Assembly: GCA_009692365.1 (NCBI GenBank)
Contig: SHZJ01000008.1
Span: 1 to 64,000, forward strand
Length of the DNA stretch: 64,000 nucleotides
Source of the DNA: Gammaproteobacteria bacterium
GTDB taxonomy: Bacteria; Pseudomonadota; Gammaproteobacteria; Ga0077536
Reading direction: 5' to 3'
Of this stretch, positions 56,669 to 64,000 are shown piece by piece; positions within the stretch are counted from its first letter, which is position 1; each line of letters opens with the position of its first letter. The position numbers were made by a program, and so were the translations under genes. Below the pieces are notes generated by a model. The model was given only the letters and a program-made list of their open reading frames with translations. It had not been told where the DNA came from and made no database searches.

Positions 56669-57763
56669 GTGCTAACGATTTTTGGGGCTTTCCCCCTGCT
56701 CATCTCTCTGACCGGATGCGTCGCCATGACCCAGCCCCCCGCCCCCACCAAGCCGCACCATACGCCCACGGGTTTTCAGAACAATTATCTCGGCAAAGTG
56801 GCCAAATCAGGTCGCGAGTTCTGGCGCTGGCAATACCAGCGCCTGCGCGATGGTGTACCCCAAGCCCCGGCGGTACCGACCCCCGTCCAGTCGCCCGATC
56901 TGGTTTTCGTCCACGCCAATGCCCACGCCGCAGCGATGCGGCCGGCCATCACCTGGGTCGGCCACGCCACCATGCTGGTGCAGGCCAACGGCTTGAACGT
57001 CCTGCTGGACCCGATGTTTTCGGCGCGCGCCTCGCCGGTCCAGTTCATCGGCCCGCAGCGTGCCCAGGCCCCCGGGCTATCGATAGTCCAGTTGCCAGCT
57101 ATCGACGTGGTGCTGATTTCACACAATCACTACGACCATCTGGACAAAAATTCGGTCCTTGCGCTGGCGGCCAGAGCGCCCGCCGCGACCCTGTTTCTGG
57201 TGCCCTTGGGCCTTAAGGCCTGGTTTACCGGGCTGGGCATCGGCAACGTGAAAGAGCTGGATTGGTGGGACAGCGTCGTGCTCAACGGCACCCAATTCCA
57301 CCTCGCCCCCGTGCAGCATTGGTCGGCGCGGGGGGTGGGCGACCGTAACCAAACGCTGTGGGGTGGCTGGGCGGTGTTGGGGCCGCAGTTGCACTGGTAT
57401 TTCAGCGGCGACGCCGGTTACAGCCAGGATTTTGCCGACACCAAAGCGCATTTCGCCGCCCAGCAGAGCACCGCCCAAGGCGGCGGTTTTGACCTCGCCC
57501 TGATCGCCGTCGGCGCCTACGAACCGCGCTGGTTTATGCGCGAGCAGCATGTGAACCCCGCCGAGGCCGTGCGAGCCCACTTGGATTTAGGGGCCAAATA
57601 CAGTGTGGGCGTGCACTGGGGCACTTTTGAGCTGACCGATGAGCCGCTAGACCAACCGCCCAAAGATTTGGCGGCGGCCCGGCTAGCGGCGGGCCTCGCG
57701 GCGGAGACGTTTGGGGTCATGGCGATTGGTGAAACCCGCCAAGTCGCGGCGCGCGCACCCTAG
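56669..57763 (+). CDS. Metallo-beta-lactamase-fold lipoprotein (NAPE-PLD/UlaG-like)
   Basis: 364-residue envelope-anchored hydrolase. From GTG 56669 the N terminus is a lipoprotein signal with lipobox SLTGC, then a linker. The MBL core has TWVGHATMLVQANGLNVLLDPMF (in parts), the dinuclear metal motif SHNHYDHLD, HWSARG, FSGDAGYS and VGVHWGTFELTDEP. It resembles the N-acyl-phosphatidylethanolamine phospholipase D/RomA group, so a phosphodiester or lactone substrate is plausible. Starts further upstream would spoil the lipoprotein signal. Confidence 0.9.
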   Translation: MLTIFGAFPLLISLTGCVAMTQPPAPTKPHHTPTGFQNNYLGKVAKSGREFWRWQYQRLRDGVPQAPAVPTPVQSPDLVFVHANAHAAAMRPAITWVGHATMLVQANGLNVLLDPMFSARASPVQFIGPQRAQAPGLSIVQLPAIDVVLISHNHYDHLDKNSVLALAARAPAATLFLVPLGLKAWFTGLGIGNVKELDWWDSVVLNGTQFHLAPVQHWSARGVGDRNQTLWGGWAVLGPQLHWYFSGDAGYSQDFADTKAHFAAQQSTAQGGGFDLALIAVGAYEPRWFMREQHVNPAEAVRAHLDLGAKYSVGVHWGTFELTDEPLDQPPKDLAAARLAAGLAAETFGVMAIGETRQVAARAP

Positions 57764-58039
57764 GCCCAGGTGGCCGGTCGCGCGCGCAAGTTCGCCAGCG
57801 CAACGCCACCCCGCCGCGCGCGCAGCCGCCGCGCTGGGTGAGGCGCCCGCCCTCGCCCCAGCAAAACCGACCCGGCCACCCGCCCCAACGCGCTGATAAC
57901 TTGTCTAGCGCGCCCGAAGCGGCAATCATGCGGGGCCGACGCGAGGTCGGTCGCCGCGCCTGCGCCGACCACGCCGTACCCGCGGGCCCGCCCCACGCCG
58001 GCCCGTCCAAAGACCGCTAACGCACGGGACTCACACACG

Positions 58040-58762
58040 ATGGGACGCATGTTCGAAACGCGTAAGCACACCATGTTCGCCCGCTGGGACCGCATGGCCA
58101 AGCAGTTCAGCCGGGTTGGCAAAGATATTACGATCGCAGTCCGTCAGGGCGGCCCCGACCCCGCCAATAATCCCTCGTTGCGCCGCGTGATCCAGAACGG
58201 ACGCGCGGTCAACATGCCCAAAGACAAAATTGAAACCGCGATCAAACGGGCCTCAGGCAAAGATGCAACCAACTACGAGGTCGTCGTTTATGAAGGCTAC
58301 GCGCCCCATGGGGTCGCGGTGTTGATCGAAACCGCCACGGATAACCCGGTGCGCACCGTCGCGAGCGTGCGGGCCGCGTTCAATAAATTTGGCGGCAATA
58401 TCGGCATCAACGGCAGCGTGGCGTTCATGTTCAAACGCATGGGCGTGTTCCGGATCAAGCCAGCCGGCTTGGATGCTGACGATCTGGAACTGTATCTCAT
58501 CGATTTTGGCTTGGAAGAAATGGGCGAAGGGCGCGGCCCCAAAGATGAACCGCAGTGGGTGGTGCGCTGTCATTTTCCAGATTTCGGTCTGCTGCAAAAA
58601 GCCTTGGAAGACCGCGGCATTACGCCGATTTCCGCCGAGCACGAATATCTGTGTATCACCCCCACCGACTTGCCCGAGGAGCAGGCCAAAGAGGTACTGG
58701 AACTCATCGATAAACTCGAACAAGACGACGACGTCCAAAACGTCTATCACACGCTCGCCTGA
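58040..58762 (+). CDS. YebC/PmpR-family protein, Bacteroidetes-like subtype
   Basis: 240-residue YebC-type protein; members bind DNA or assist translation of difficult peptides. The sequence [20 protein letters not shown] at the start, [20 protein letters not shown] in the middle and the end [14 protein letters not shown] resemble the Bacteroidetes YebC form (starting GRAFEFRKARK) more than E. coli YebC or YeeN. The rest ([52 protein letters not shown]) is standard. It is not next to ruvC, where yebC normally lies. Transfer or a second paralogue is likely. Confidence 0.92.
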   Translation: MGRMFETRKHTMFARWDRMAKQFSRVGKDITIAVRQGGPDPANNPSLRRVIQNGRAVNMPKDKIETAIKRASGKDATNYEVVVYEGYAPHGVAVLIETATDNPVRTVASVRAAFNKFGGNIGINGSVAFMFKRMGVFRIKPAGLDADDLELYLIDFGLEEMGEGRGPKDEPQWVVRCHFPDFGLLQKALEDRGITPISAEHEYLCITPTDLPEEQAKEVLELIDKLEQDDDVQNVYHTLA

Positions 58763-58792
58763 GGCGAGCCCGCCGTAAGGATTGCTGCTGCG

Positions 58793-60259
58793 ATGTTACC
58801 CCGCCCCCCGCGCGCGCTGCGCGTGGTCGTTATTGGCGCCGGCATGGCCGGCATTCTGGCTGGTATCCGCTTGGCCGAGGCAGGGTTTTCCGACTATGTC
58901 ATTTTTGAGAAATCCGCCCGGGTGGGGGGCACCTGGCGCGAAAACACCTACCCCGGTATCGCCTGCGATGTCCCAGCCCACCTCTACACCTACAGTTTCG
59001 CGCCCAATCCGGACTGGTCGCAGACTTTTGCCCCGGGGGCGGAAATTCAAGCCTACTTCGAGCGGGTGGCCAGCCAATATCAGGTCATGCCGCACATCCG
59101 CTTTAATGCCGAAATCACGCGCTGCGAGTTTGTGCAGGGCCGCTGGCAGCTCACCCTGGCAGACGGCACCCGCGCGGTCGGCGATGTGGTCATTGGGGCG
59201 AGCGGCGTGCTGCATCACCCTAATATGCCCGAGCTCGCGGGCTTGGCAGACTTCGCGGGCGCGAGCTTCCACAGCGCCCAATGGAACCACCAGGTGCCCT
59301 TGGACGCTCAGCGCGTGGGGGTTATCGGTACCGGGTCCACGGCCATCCAGATCACCTCGGCGCTGGTGCCGCGCGCCGCGCACTACACGCTGTTTCAGCG
59401 CACGCCGCAGTGGGTGATGGCGATTGAAAACCCGCTCTATAGCCCGGCACAACGCGCAGAGTTTGCCCGCGACCCTGAGCAAATAGCGGCCATTCGGGCC
59501 GCAGCTAATACCCTGATGGTCGACTTTGTCTCTAACGCCGTGATCGACGCCGACTCGCCCGGCATGAAATCTATCGAGCGGCGTTGCCAACAAAATCTCG
59601 AGCACAGCGTGGCCGATCCCATCCTCCGCGAGCGCCTGCGCCCCAACTATCGCGCGGCCTGCAAGCGCTTGGTGTTTTCCACCGACTTCTACGCCAAGCT
59701 CCAGCAACCGCACGCCGCCCTGGTCACCAGCGGCATCGAGCGGATGGAAGCCCGCGGCGTACGCACGGCCGATGGCGTGCTGCACGAACTCGACGTCCTG
59801 GTGTTGGCCACCGGCTTCCGCGCCGACCGCTTCGTGCGACCCACGCGGGTATTGGGTCGCGAGGGGCTGGATTTAGACACCGTCTGGGCCGAGCGCCCCA
59901 CGGCCTATTTGTCGCTGTCGGTGCCAGGCTTCCCCAATTTTTTCCTGCTCAACGGGCCTAACGGTCCGGTAGGCAATTTTTCACTCATTAGAATTGCCGA
60001 ACTCCAGCTCGACTATGTTCTGCAACTGCTCGCGCAGCTACGCGCGGGCACTTACCGCGAAATTTCAGCCAGCGCCGCGGCCGCCAGCGCGTTTGAAGCC
60101 GCCCGTATCGAGGCCGCCAAAAAAAGCATCTGGGCCACCGGCTGCAAAAGCTGGTAGCTGGACAAATCCGGGATCCCGGCCAGCTGGCCGTGGAGCTACG
60201 CCCGCTTCGCCGAGGAAATGGCAGCGCCCAAGCTAGAGGCGTTTGAACGGGTGGCATAG
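58793..60259 (+). pseudogene. Baeyer-Villiger-type flavin monooxygenase, amber-truncated
   Basis: NAD(P)H/FAD-dependent monooxygenase. FAD site VVVIGAGMAGILAG, BVMO-like motif FAGASFHSAQW, and second Rossmann site GVIGTGSTAIQ near 180 are intact, as are VLATGF and FFLLNGPNGPVG. The frame from ATG 58793 stops at TAG 60155-60157 after CKSW (454 residues). In the same frame the family tail LDKSGIPASWPWSYARFAEE continues to a second TAG at 60257-60259, and Tyr is expected at the first TAG. The protein would lack about 34 C-terminal residues; it may still fold. Point mutation or base-call error are the alternatives. Confidence 0.85.
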
Positions 60260-60466
60260 CCGCCGCCCCTCGCCGGTCCCATCGGCGCAAGTGGGGTCCG
60301 CGCGGCCCGGCGAGCCGCCTAATTTTTTAGCGCTAGCGCGGCTAATTGCCAGCCTAATTCCCAGCCCAAAAAATCCGCACCGAGCGTTGCGTGCGGGACG
60401 CTTTCATTGTCTGTCGTGTTTGAGGTATGGTTGGTTCACGGGATTCGACCTATCAACCGATTCCAG

Positions 60467-60790
60467 ATGCCAAAACCAAAAACATGGACCCTTGAGGACG
60501 TCGCAAAGACCTTTCGCGCGTGCGAAAGCCTCTTTCACGCGCTCGGCGACCCTGCACGGCAACAGATTGTGCTGATTCTTGCCGAACATGAGCGCTTGAA
60601 TGTGAACCAGATCACCGAATTGATGCATCTTGCCCGTCCGTCCATTTCGCATCATTTGAAGGTACTCAAAGACGCTGGCATGGTGAGCCTCGCCCGCGAG
60701 TCTCGCGAAAATTTCTACAGCCTGTTGTGGAATGAACCCATTGGTCGCCTCAAATTACTTGTCGAGCAAAGTGCAATCGCGTGCGGGTAA
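60467..60790 (+). CDS. ArsR-family transcriptional regulator
   Basis: 107-residue winged-helix repressor. The core is LFHALGDPARQQIVLILAEHERLNVNQI (in parts), the recognition helix LARPSISHHLKVLKDAGMV, and SLARESRENFYSLLWNE as the wing. No paired Cys metal site of the ArsR/SmtB type is seen, so the signal is probably not a metal. ATG 60467 is used; upstream codons (from 60407) are open without similarity. It is 56 bases before an SDR gene, with an inverted repeat between them. GC content is clearly lower than in the surroundings. Confidence 0.92.
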   Translation: MPKPKTWTLEDVAKTFRACESLFHALGDPARQQIVLILAEHERLNVNQITELMHLARPSISHHLKVLKDAGMVSLARESRENFYSLLWNEPIGRLKLLVEQSAIACG

Positions 60791-60804
60791 TCCCCGTTTT
60801 TTTT
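60784..60804 (+). terminator. Weak hairpin with T8 at the end of arsR
   Basis: CGGG-TAATC-CCCG overlaps the end of the arsR coding region and is followed by eight T residues. The stem is only 4 bp, so it may be leaky. Confidence 0.35.
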
Positions 60805-60811
60805 AACTTAT

Positions 60812-60829
60812 AGTCGATATGTTTCGACT
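60812..60829 (+). promoter_or_regulatory. Inverted repeat, candidate ArsR operator
   Basis: AGTCGA-TATGTT-TCGACT is a perfect 6-6-6 dyad 17 bases before the SDR start codon, overlapping TATAGT (60810-60815), a possible -10. Its position suits repression of the SDR gene by the adjacent regulator. Confidence 0.45.
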
Positions 60830-60846
60830 CATCACCGGATAACATC

Positions 60847-61632
60847 ATGCAAACAGAAAAACCTACCGCACTGATCACCGGCGCCTCTAGTGGCATTGGC
60901 AAAGCTTTGTGCGAAGAGTTTGCCAAAGATGGTTACAACTTGATCTTGGCCGCCCGCAGCGTCGAAAAAATGCAGGCCCAAGGCGCACAGCTTCAGCTGC
61001 GTTATGGGATCAAGGTGAGCGTGATTGCCGCTGACTTAGAGCGTGTGTCGGGCGCAGCACAACTGCACGCGCAGATCAAACAAAAGGGCCTGGTCCTGAA
61101 TGCTTTGGTCAATAACGCTGGCTACGCCACCTTTGGTGAATTCAAAGACAGCGACTTATCGGCCACGTTAGGGATGATGCAGCTCAATATGTACAGCGTG
61201 GTCGTACTGACTAAATTATTTTTGCCTGATCTCATCGCCACCCAGGGCAAGTTGCTCAATATCGCCTCCACCGCCGCGTTTCAGCCCGGACCTTTCATGG
61301 CGGTGTACTACGCGACCAAAAGCTTTGTGCTGTATTTTTCGGAAGGTCTTGCCTGTGAACTCGAAGGCACCGGGGTGACTGTCACGGCCTTATGCCCAGG
61401 CCCTACGGCCTCAGGATTTCAAGCCAAGGCCGTCATGCAGGCATCGGCCTTGGTAAAGAACAAAAAACTGCCGAGTGCGGAGTCGGTTGCCGCGGCAGGT
61501 TATTCGGCCATGAAGCGTGGGAAGCGAGTTCACATTCCCGGTGTCGTCAATCGTCTTTTGGCGCTTGGCGTTCGGTTTGCCCCGCGCAATTGGGTGACCG
61601 CCTTGCTCAAAACAATCACTCGACCTATTTAA
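60847..61632 (+). CDS. Short-chain dehydrogenase/reductase
   Basis: 261-residue SDR with the cofactor loop ITGASSGIGKAL, NNAGYATFG, catalytic Ser in LNIASTAAFQ and YYATK as the Tyr-Lys pair, then CPGPTASGFQ. AARSVEKM at the end of the second strand suggests NADP. The C terminus (VHIPGVVNRLLALGVRFAPRNWV) matches the DltE-like group of SDRs. It follows an ArsR-type regulator in a region of lower GC, and the two probably arrived together. Substrate unknown. Confidence 0.93.
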   Translation: MQTEKPTALITGASSGIGKALCEEFAKDGYNLILAARSVEKMQAQGAQLQLRYGIKVSVIAADLERVSGAAQLHAQIKQKGLVLNALVNNAGYATFGEFKDSDLSATLGMMQLNMYSVVVLTKLFLPDLIATQGKLLNIASTAAFQPGPFMAVYYATKSFVLYFSEGLACELEGTGVTVTALCPGPTASGFQAKAVMQASALVKNKKLPSAESVAAAGYSAMKRGKRVHIPGVVNRLLALGVRFAPRNWVTALLKTITRPI

Positions 61633-61795
61633 CCGGCTAGTGATTTGCGACGACCAAGTTGCTCTTGAAGGGCGCACTGCGGCACTCATAAGCACCGCCC
61701 GCCAGCGCGTTAAAACCCGCCGCATGGTGGCCACCGTGGGGCGCAATCCCCAGCGCAGCCTCGGCCCCGCAGACCCGGGGCCGAGGCGCGCCGTT

Positions 61796-62800
61796 TCAGA
61801 CCTTCAACATCAGCTTGCCGGTATTCTCCCCGGTATAGAGCTTGCGCAGCGTGGTCACCGCGTTTTCCAGCCCCGTGTGCATATCCGCACGGTATTTCAG
61901 CCGACCTTCACGCATCCACCCACTCAAGGCGGCGATGGCTTCGGGATAGCGGGCGGCGTAATCGAGCACAATAAAGCCTTCTACTTTTAGGCGCTGCATG
62001 AGGATCATGGGGTAATTGCTTGGGCCGGGGACTTCGCCTGTGGCGTTGTACTGGGAAATCAGGCCACAAGTAGGAATGCGGCCTTTTAAGTTCATCTGTT
62101 TGAAGCAAGCATCGAGGATGTCGCCGCCAACGTTGTCAAAATAAACATCGATGCCCTTCGGGCAGGCGCGTTTTAAGGCCTCTGGGACGTTTTCCGTTTT
62201 GTAATTGATGGCCGCATCGAAACCTAAGTCCTCGACGATCCAACGACACTTGGCGTCGCTACCGGCGAGGCCGACGGCCCGCGCGCCTTTGATTTTTGCA
62301 ATCTGTCCCACCACGGATCCCACCGCACCCGCCGCCGCCGACACCACCACGGTTTCGCCGGCCTGAGGCGCGCCCAATTCCACTAGCCCGAAATAGGCCG
62401 TTGGCCCTACCACCGCGAACAGGCCAAACGCATCGGCCACCGAGATGCCGTCTAGCGCGCCAATCTTGTTGATATAGCCTGGGATGCCAATCTGATATTT
62501 AGACCAACTGCCCAGACCGCTGACCACATCGCCCGCGGCGAATTCGGGGTGGTTAGAACTCACTACCGTGCCGCACACCACGCCACGCATCGCCTCGCCA
62601 ATGGCCACCGGCGGCATGTACTGGTCTATGTCGCTCATCCAAAGGCGATTCGTAGGGTCTAGCGAGAGGTAGTCCATTTTTACCAAAAACTGGCCTGCGG
62701 CCGGTGTGGGAATCGGTTCTTCGGCGTAGCTCAGCACCTCATCGCCGATGGTGCCAACCGGGCGGTTGCGCAAACGCCAAACTTTATTCGTATCGCCCAT
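61796..62800 (-). CDS. NADP-dependent medium-chain oxidoreductase (CurA/leukotriene B4 DH-like)
   Basis: 334-residue zinc-independent medium-chain reductase acting on conjugated enones or similar. It has the N-terminal GroES-like part (LSLDPTNRLWMSD), AYFGLVELGAPQAGETVVVSAAAGAVG (in parts), the cofactor loop AAGAVGSVVGQIAK, DVYFDNVGGDILDACF and the C-terminal LYTGENTGKLMLKV. AGGAG precedes the ATG. Divergent from the homospermidine synthase gene. Confidence 0.94.
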   Translation of the reverse strand: MGDTNKVWRLRNRPVGTIGDEVLSYAEEPIPTPAAGQFLVKMDYLSLDPTNRLWMSDIDQYMPPVAIGEAMRGVVCGTVVSSNHPEFAAGDVVSGLGSWSKYQIGIPGYINKIGALDGISVADAFGLFAVVGPTAYFGLVELGAPQAGETVVVSAAAGAVGSVVGQIAKIKGARAVGLAGSDAKCRWIVEDLGFDAAINYKTENVPEALKRACPKGIDVYFDNVGGDILDACFKQMNLKGRIPTCGLISQYNATGEVPGPSNYPMILMQRLKVEGFIVLDYAARYPEAIAALSGWMREGRLKYRADMHTGLENAVTTLRKLYTGENTGKLMLKV

Positions 62801-62964
62801 GGTGAAAACTCCTGATGGTTAGTTGCCTCTCGACGCAAGGCGCGCAGTGGCCCTTGGGACGGCGGTGGTTGATGCTAACCGATCGCGGAGGGCACACGAA
62901 TATCGGCTGGGTGGTGGCGGGCACGCAGTTGGCGCGCAGTTGGGACACTCGCCGTTGGCCCCGC

Positions 62965-62970
62965 TACAAT
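62965..62970 (+). promoter_or_regulatory. Possible -10 of the homospermidine synthase gene
   Basis: TACAAT follows a TTGGGA 19 bases upstream (62940-62945). The leader would be nearly 100 bases. Weakly supported. Confidence 0.3.
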
Positions 62971-63073
62971 CGCCAACGCGGCCCCGACGCAGCACTGCGC
63001 AGGCGCCTAGTCGCCGCGCCGGGATTGGCCTGGCCGAACGACTGAACAATCCTCATTCTCTGGGAGCTCCCTC

Positions 63074-64000
63074 GTGCCCGCACCCTCTAGCGATGCGCTG
63101 ACGCGTCAACACGTACAATTCCATGGGCGCTTGGTCTGCGTGGGCTTTGGCAGTATCGGGCAGGGCGTATTGCCCCTGATCCTGCGGCATATTGGCGCCC
63201 TGCCGCCCAGCCGCGTCACCATCGTCACCGCGGACGACGCCGGCCGCGCCGTCGCGGCGCAATTTGGCGTGCGGTTTTTAGTGCAGCCGCTGACCCTACA
63301 AAACTATCGGAGCGTGCTCGACCCGCTGGTCGGCCCCGGCGATTTTCTGCTGAATTTGGCGGTCGATGTCTCCAGCCTCGCGCTCATTGAATACGCCGGC
63401 GAGCGCGCCGCGCTGTATCTGGATACCTGCCTGGAACCCTGGCCGGGTGGCTACACCGATCCCAGCGTGCCACCCTCACTGCGCTCCAATTACGCGTTGC
63501 GCGAAAGTGCGCTGGCCCTGCGGCAGCGGCGTCCCCGGGGGGCGACGGCGGTGATCACCCACGGTGCCAATCCGGGTCTGGTGTCGCACTTCGTCAAGCA
63601 AGCGTTGGTCAACATCGCCCACGATCTGGCGCTTCAGTTCGCCGAGCCCACCACGCGTGAGCAATGGGCCGCGCTCGCCGCGCTCATCAACGTGAAGGTC
63701 ATTCACATCGCCGAGCGCGATACGCAAACGCCGCAGGTACCCAAAGCGGTCGGGGAGTTTGTGAACACCTGGTCGGTCGACGGCTTTGTGAGTGAGGGCG
63801 CACAGCCCGCGGAACTCGGTTGGGGCACCCACGAGCGCACCCTGCCGCCTGACGGCCACCAGCACGAGTTTGGCTGCGGTAGTGCCATCTATCTCATGCG
63901 CCCCGGTGCCGGCACGCGGGTGCGCAGCTGGACGCCGCGCGAAGGCCACTACCACGGTTTTTTGATCACCCACGGCGAAGCCATTTCTATTGCAGATTTC
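63074..64000 (+). CDS. hss: Homospermidine synthase, partial (3' end outside window)
   Basis: NAD-dependent polyamine enzyme joining aminobutyl groups to give homospermidine. The first 309 residues are present and the frame is open to the window end. Landmarks are CVGFGSIGQGVLPLI (cofactor loop), LNLAVDVSSLALIEYA, LDTCLEPWPGGY, NYALRESAL, ITHGANPGLVSHFVKQAL, IHIAERDTQ, NTWSVDGFVSEG, PAELGWGTHE and GAGTRVRSWTP. The start is GTG 63074 with GGGAG about eight bases upstream; no in-frame ATG is near. Homospermidine can replace spermidine, but no other polyamine gene is in the window. Confidence 0.93.
   Translation, partial: MPAPSSDALTRQHVQFHGRLVCVGFGSIGQGVLPLILRHIGALPPSRVTIVTADDAGRAVAAQFGVRFLVQPLTLQNYRSVLDPLVGPGDFLLNLAVDVSSLALIEYAGERAALYLDTCLEPWPGGYTDPSVPPSLRSNYALRESALALRQRRPRGATAVITHGANPGLVSHFVKQALVNIAHDLALQFAEPTTREQWAALAALINVKVIHIAERDTQTPQVPKAVGEFVNTWSVDGFVSEGAQPAELGWGTHERTLPPDGHQHEFGCGSAIYLMRPGAGTRVRSWTPREGHYHGFLITHGEAISIADF

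Noticed and set aside
54437-60157. Genome-wide reassignment of TAG to tyrosine
   Set aside because: Many intact genes in the window end in TAG at the expected length, for example nth, apaH, folA, yheS, both LLM genes and the second P450.

Overview
The window is GC-rich (about 60-65% by eye), densely coded chromosomal DNA from a gammaproteobacterium. I infer this from gene order: mutS next to fdxA, metG divergent from mrp/apbC, lptD-surA-pdxA-rsmA followed further on by apaG-apaH-folA, and glnK-amtB beside ubiK-comM. The order or genus cannot be named from the sequence. I see no rRNA, tRNA, CRISPR array, phage or insertion sequence.

Bases 1-11.3 kb: mutS and fdxA, then a signalling island. 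It holds a membrane CHASE2-Ser/Thr kinase, a PP2C phosphatase and an FHA protein in one operon. Facing it are a CHASE2 protein whose class III cyclase domain has lost both metal-binding aspartates, and an RsbW-like/STAS pair of the anti-sigma partner-switch type.

11.4-29.9 kb: mostly housekeeping. nth with an orphan RsxB that carries an extra RnfC-like ferredoxin domain, metG, apbC, dcd, msrB with a TusA-like protein, an orphan response regulator, ispG, mpl, lptD-surA-pdxA-rsmA, aroE, and a double cNMP-binding/rhodanese protein.

30-38 kb: CDGSH protein, nitrogen module amtB-glnK with a candidate sigma-54 promoter between the two genes, ubiK, comM, apaG-apaH, and folA-thyA-lgt on the other strand. 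The genes from aroE to comM sit between rsmA and apaG, which are adjacent in Escherichia coli.

38-64 kb: accessory metabolism. An outer-membrane-type protein is followed by a tight P450 / luciferase-like / GST / P450 / luciferase-like cluster, a DUF2092-glycine-rich pair, the ABC-F ATPase yheS, an SRPBCC protein, hydantoinase/oxoprolinase subunits, a D-aminoacylase-type gene broken by a frameshift and an amber codon, an amidase, a metallo-beta-lactamase-fold lipoprotein, an atypical YebC, a Baeyer-Villiger-type monooxygenase cut short by an amber codon, a lower-GC arsR-SDR pair, a medium-chain reductase and the start of homospermidine synthase, which runs off the window end.

The most unusual items are the degenerate CHASE2 cyclase in its signalling island, the RsxB/RnfC-type fusion, the duplicated P450-flavin oxidoreductase cluster, and two nearby genes interrupted by TAG where tyrosine fits. 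A recurring -10/discriminator pattern and several probably leaderless starts are also described.
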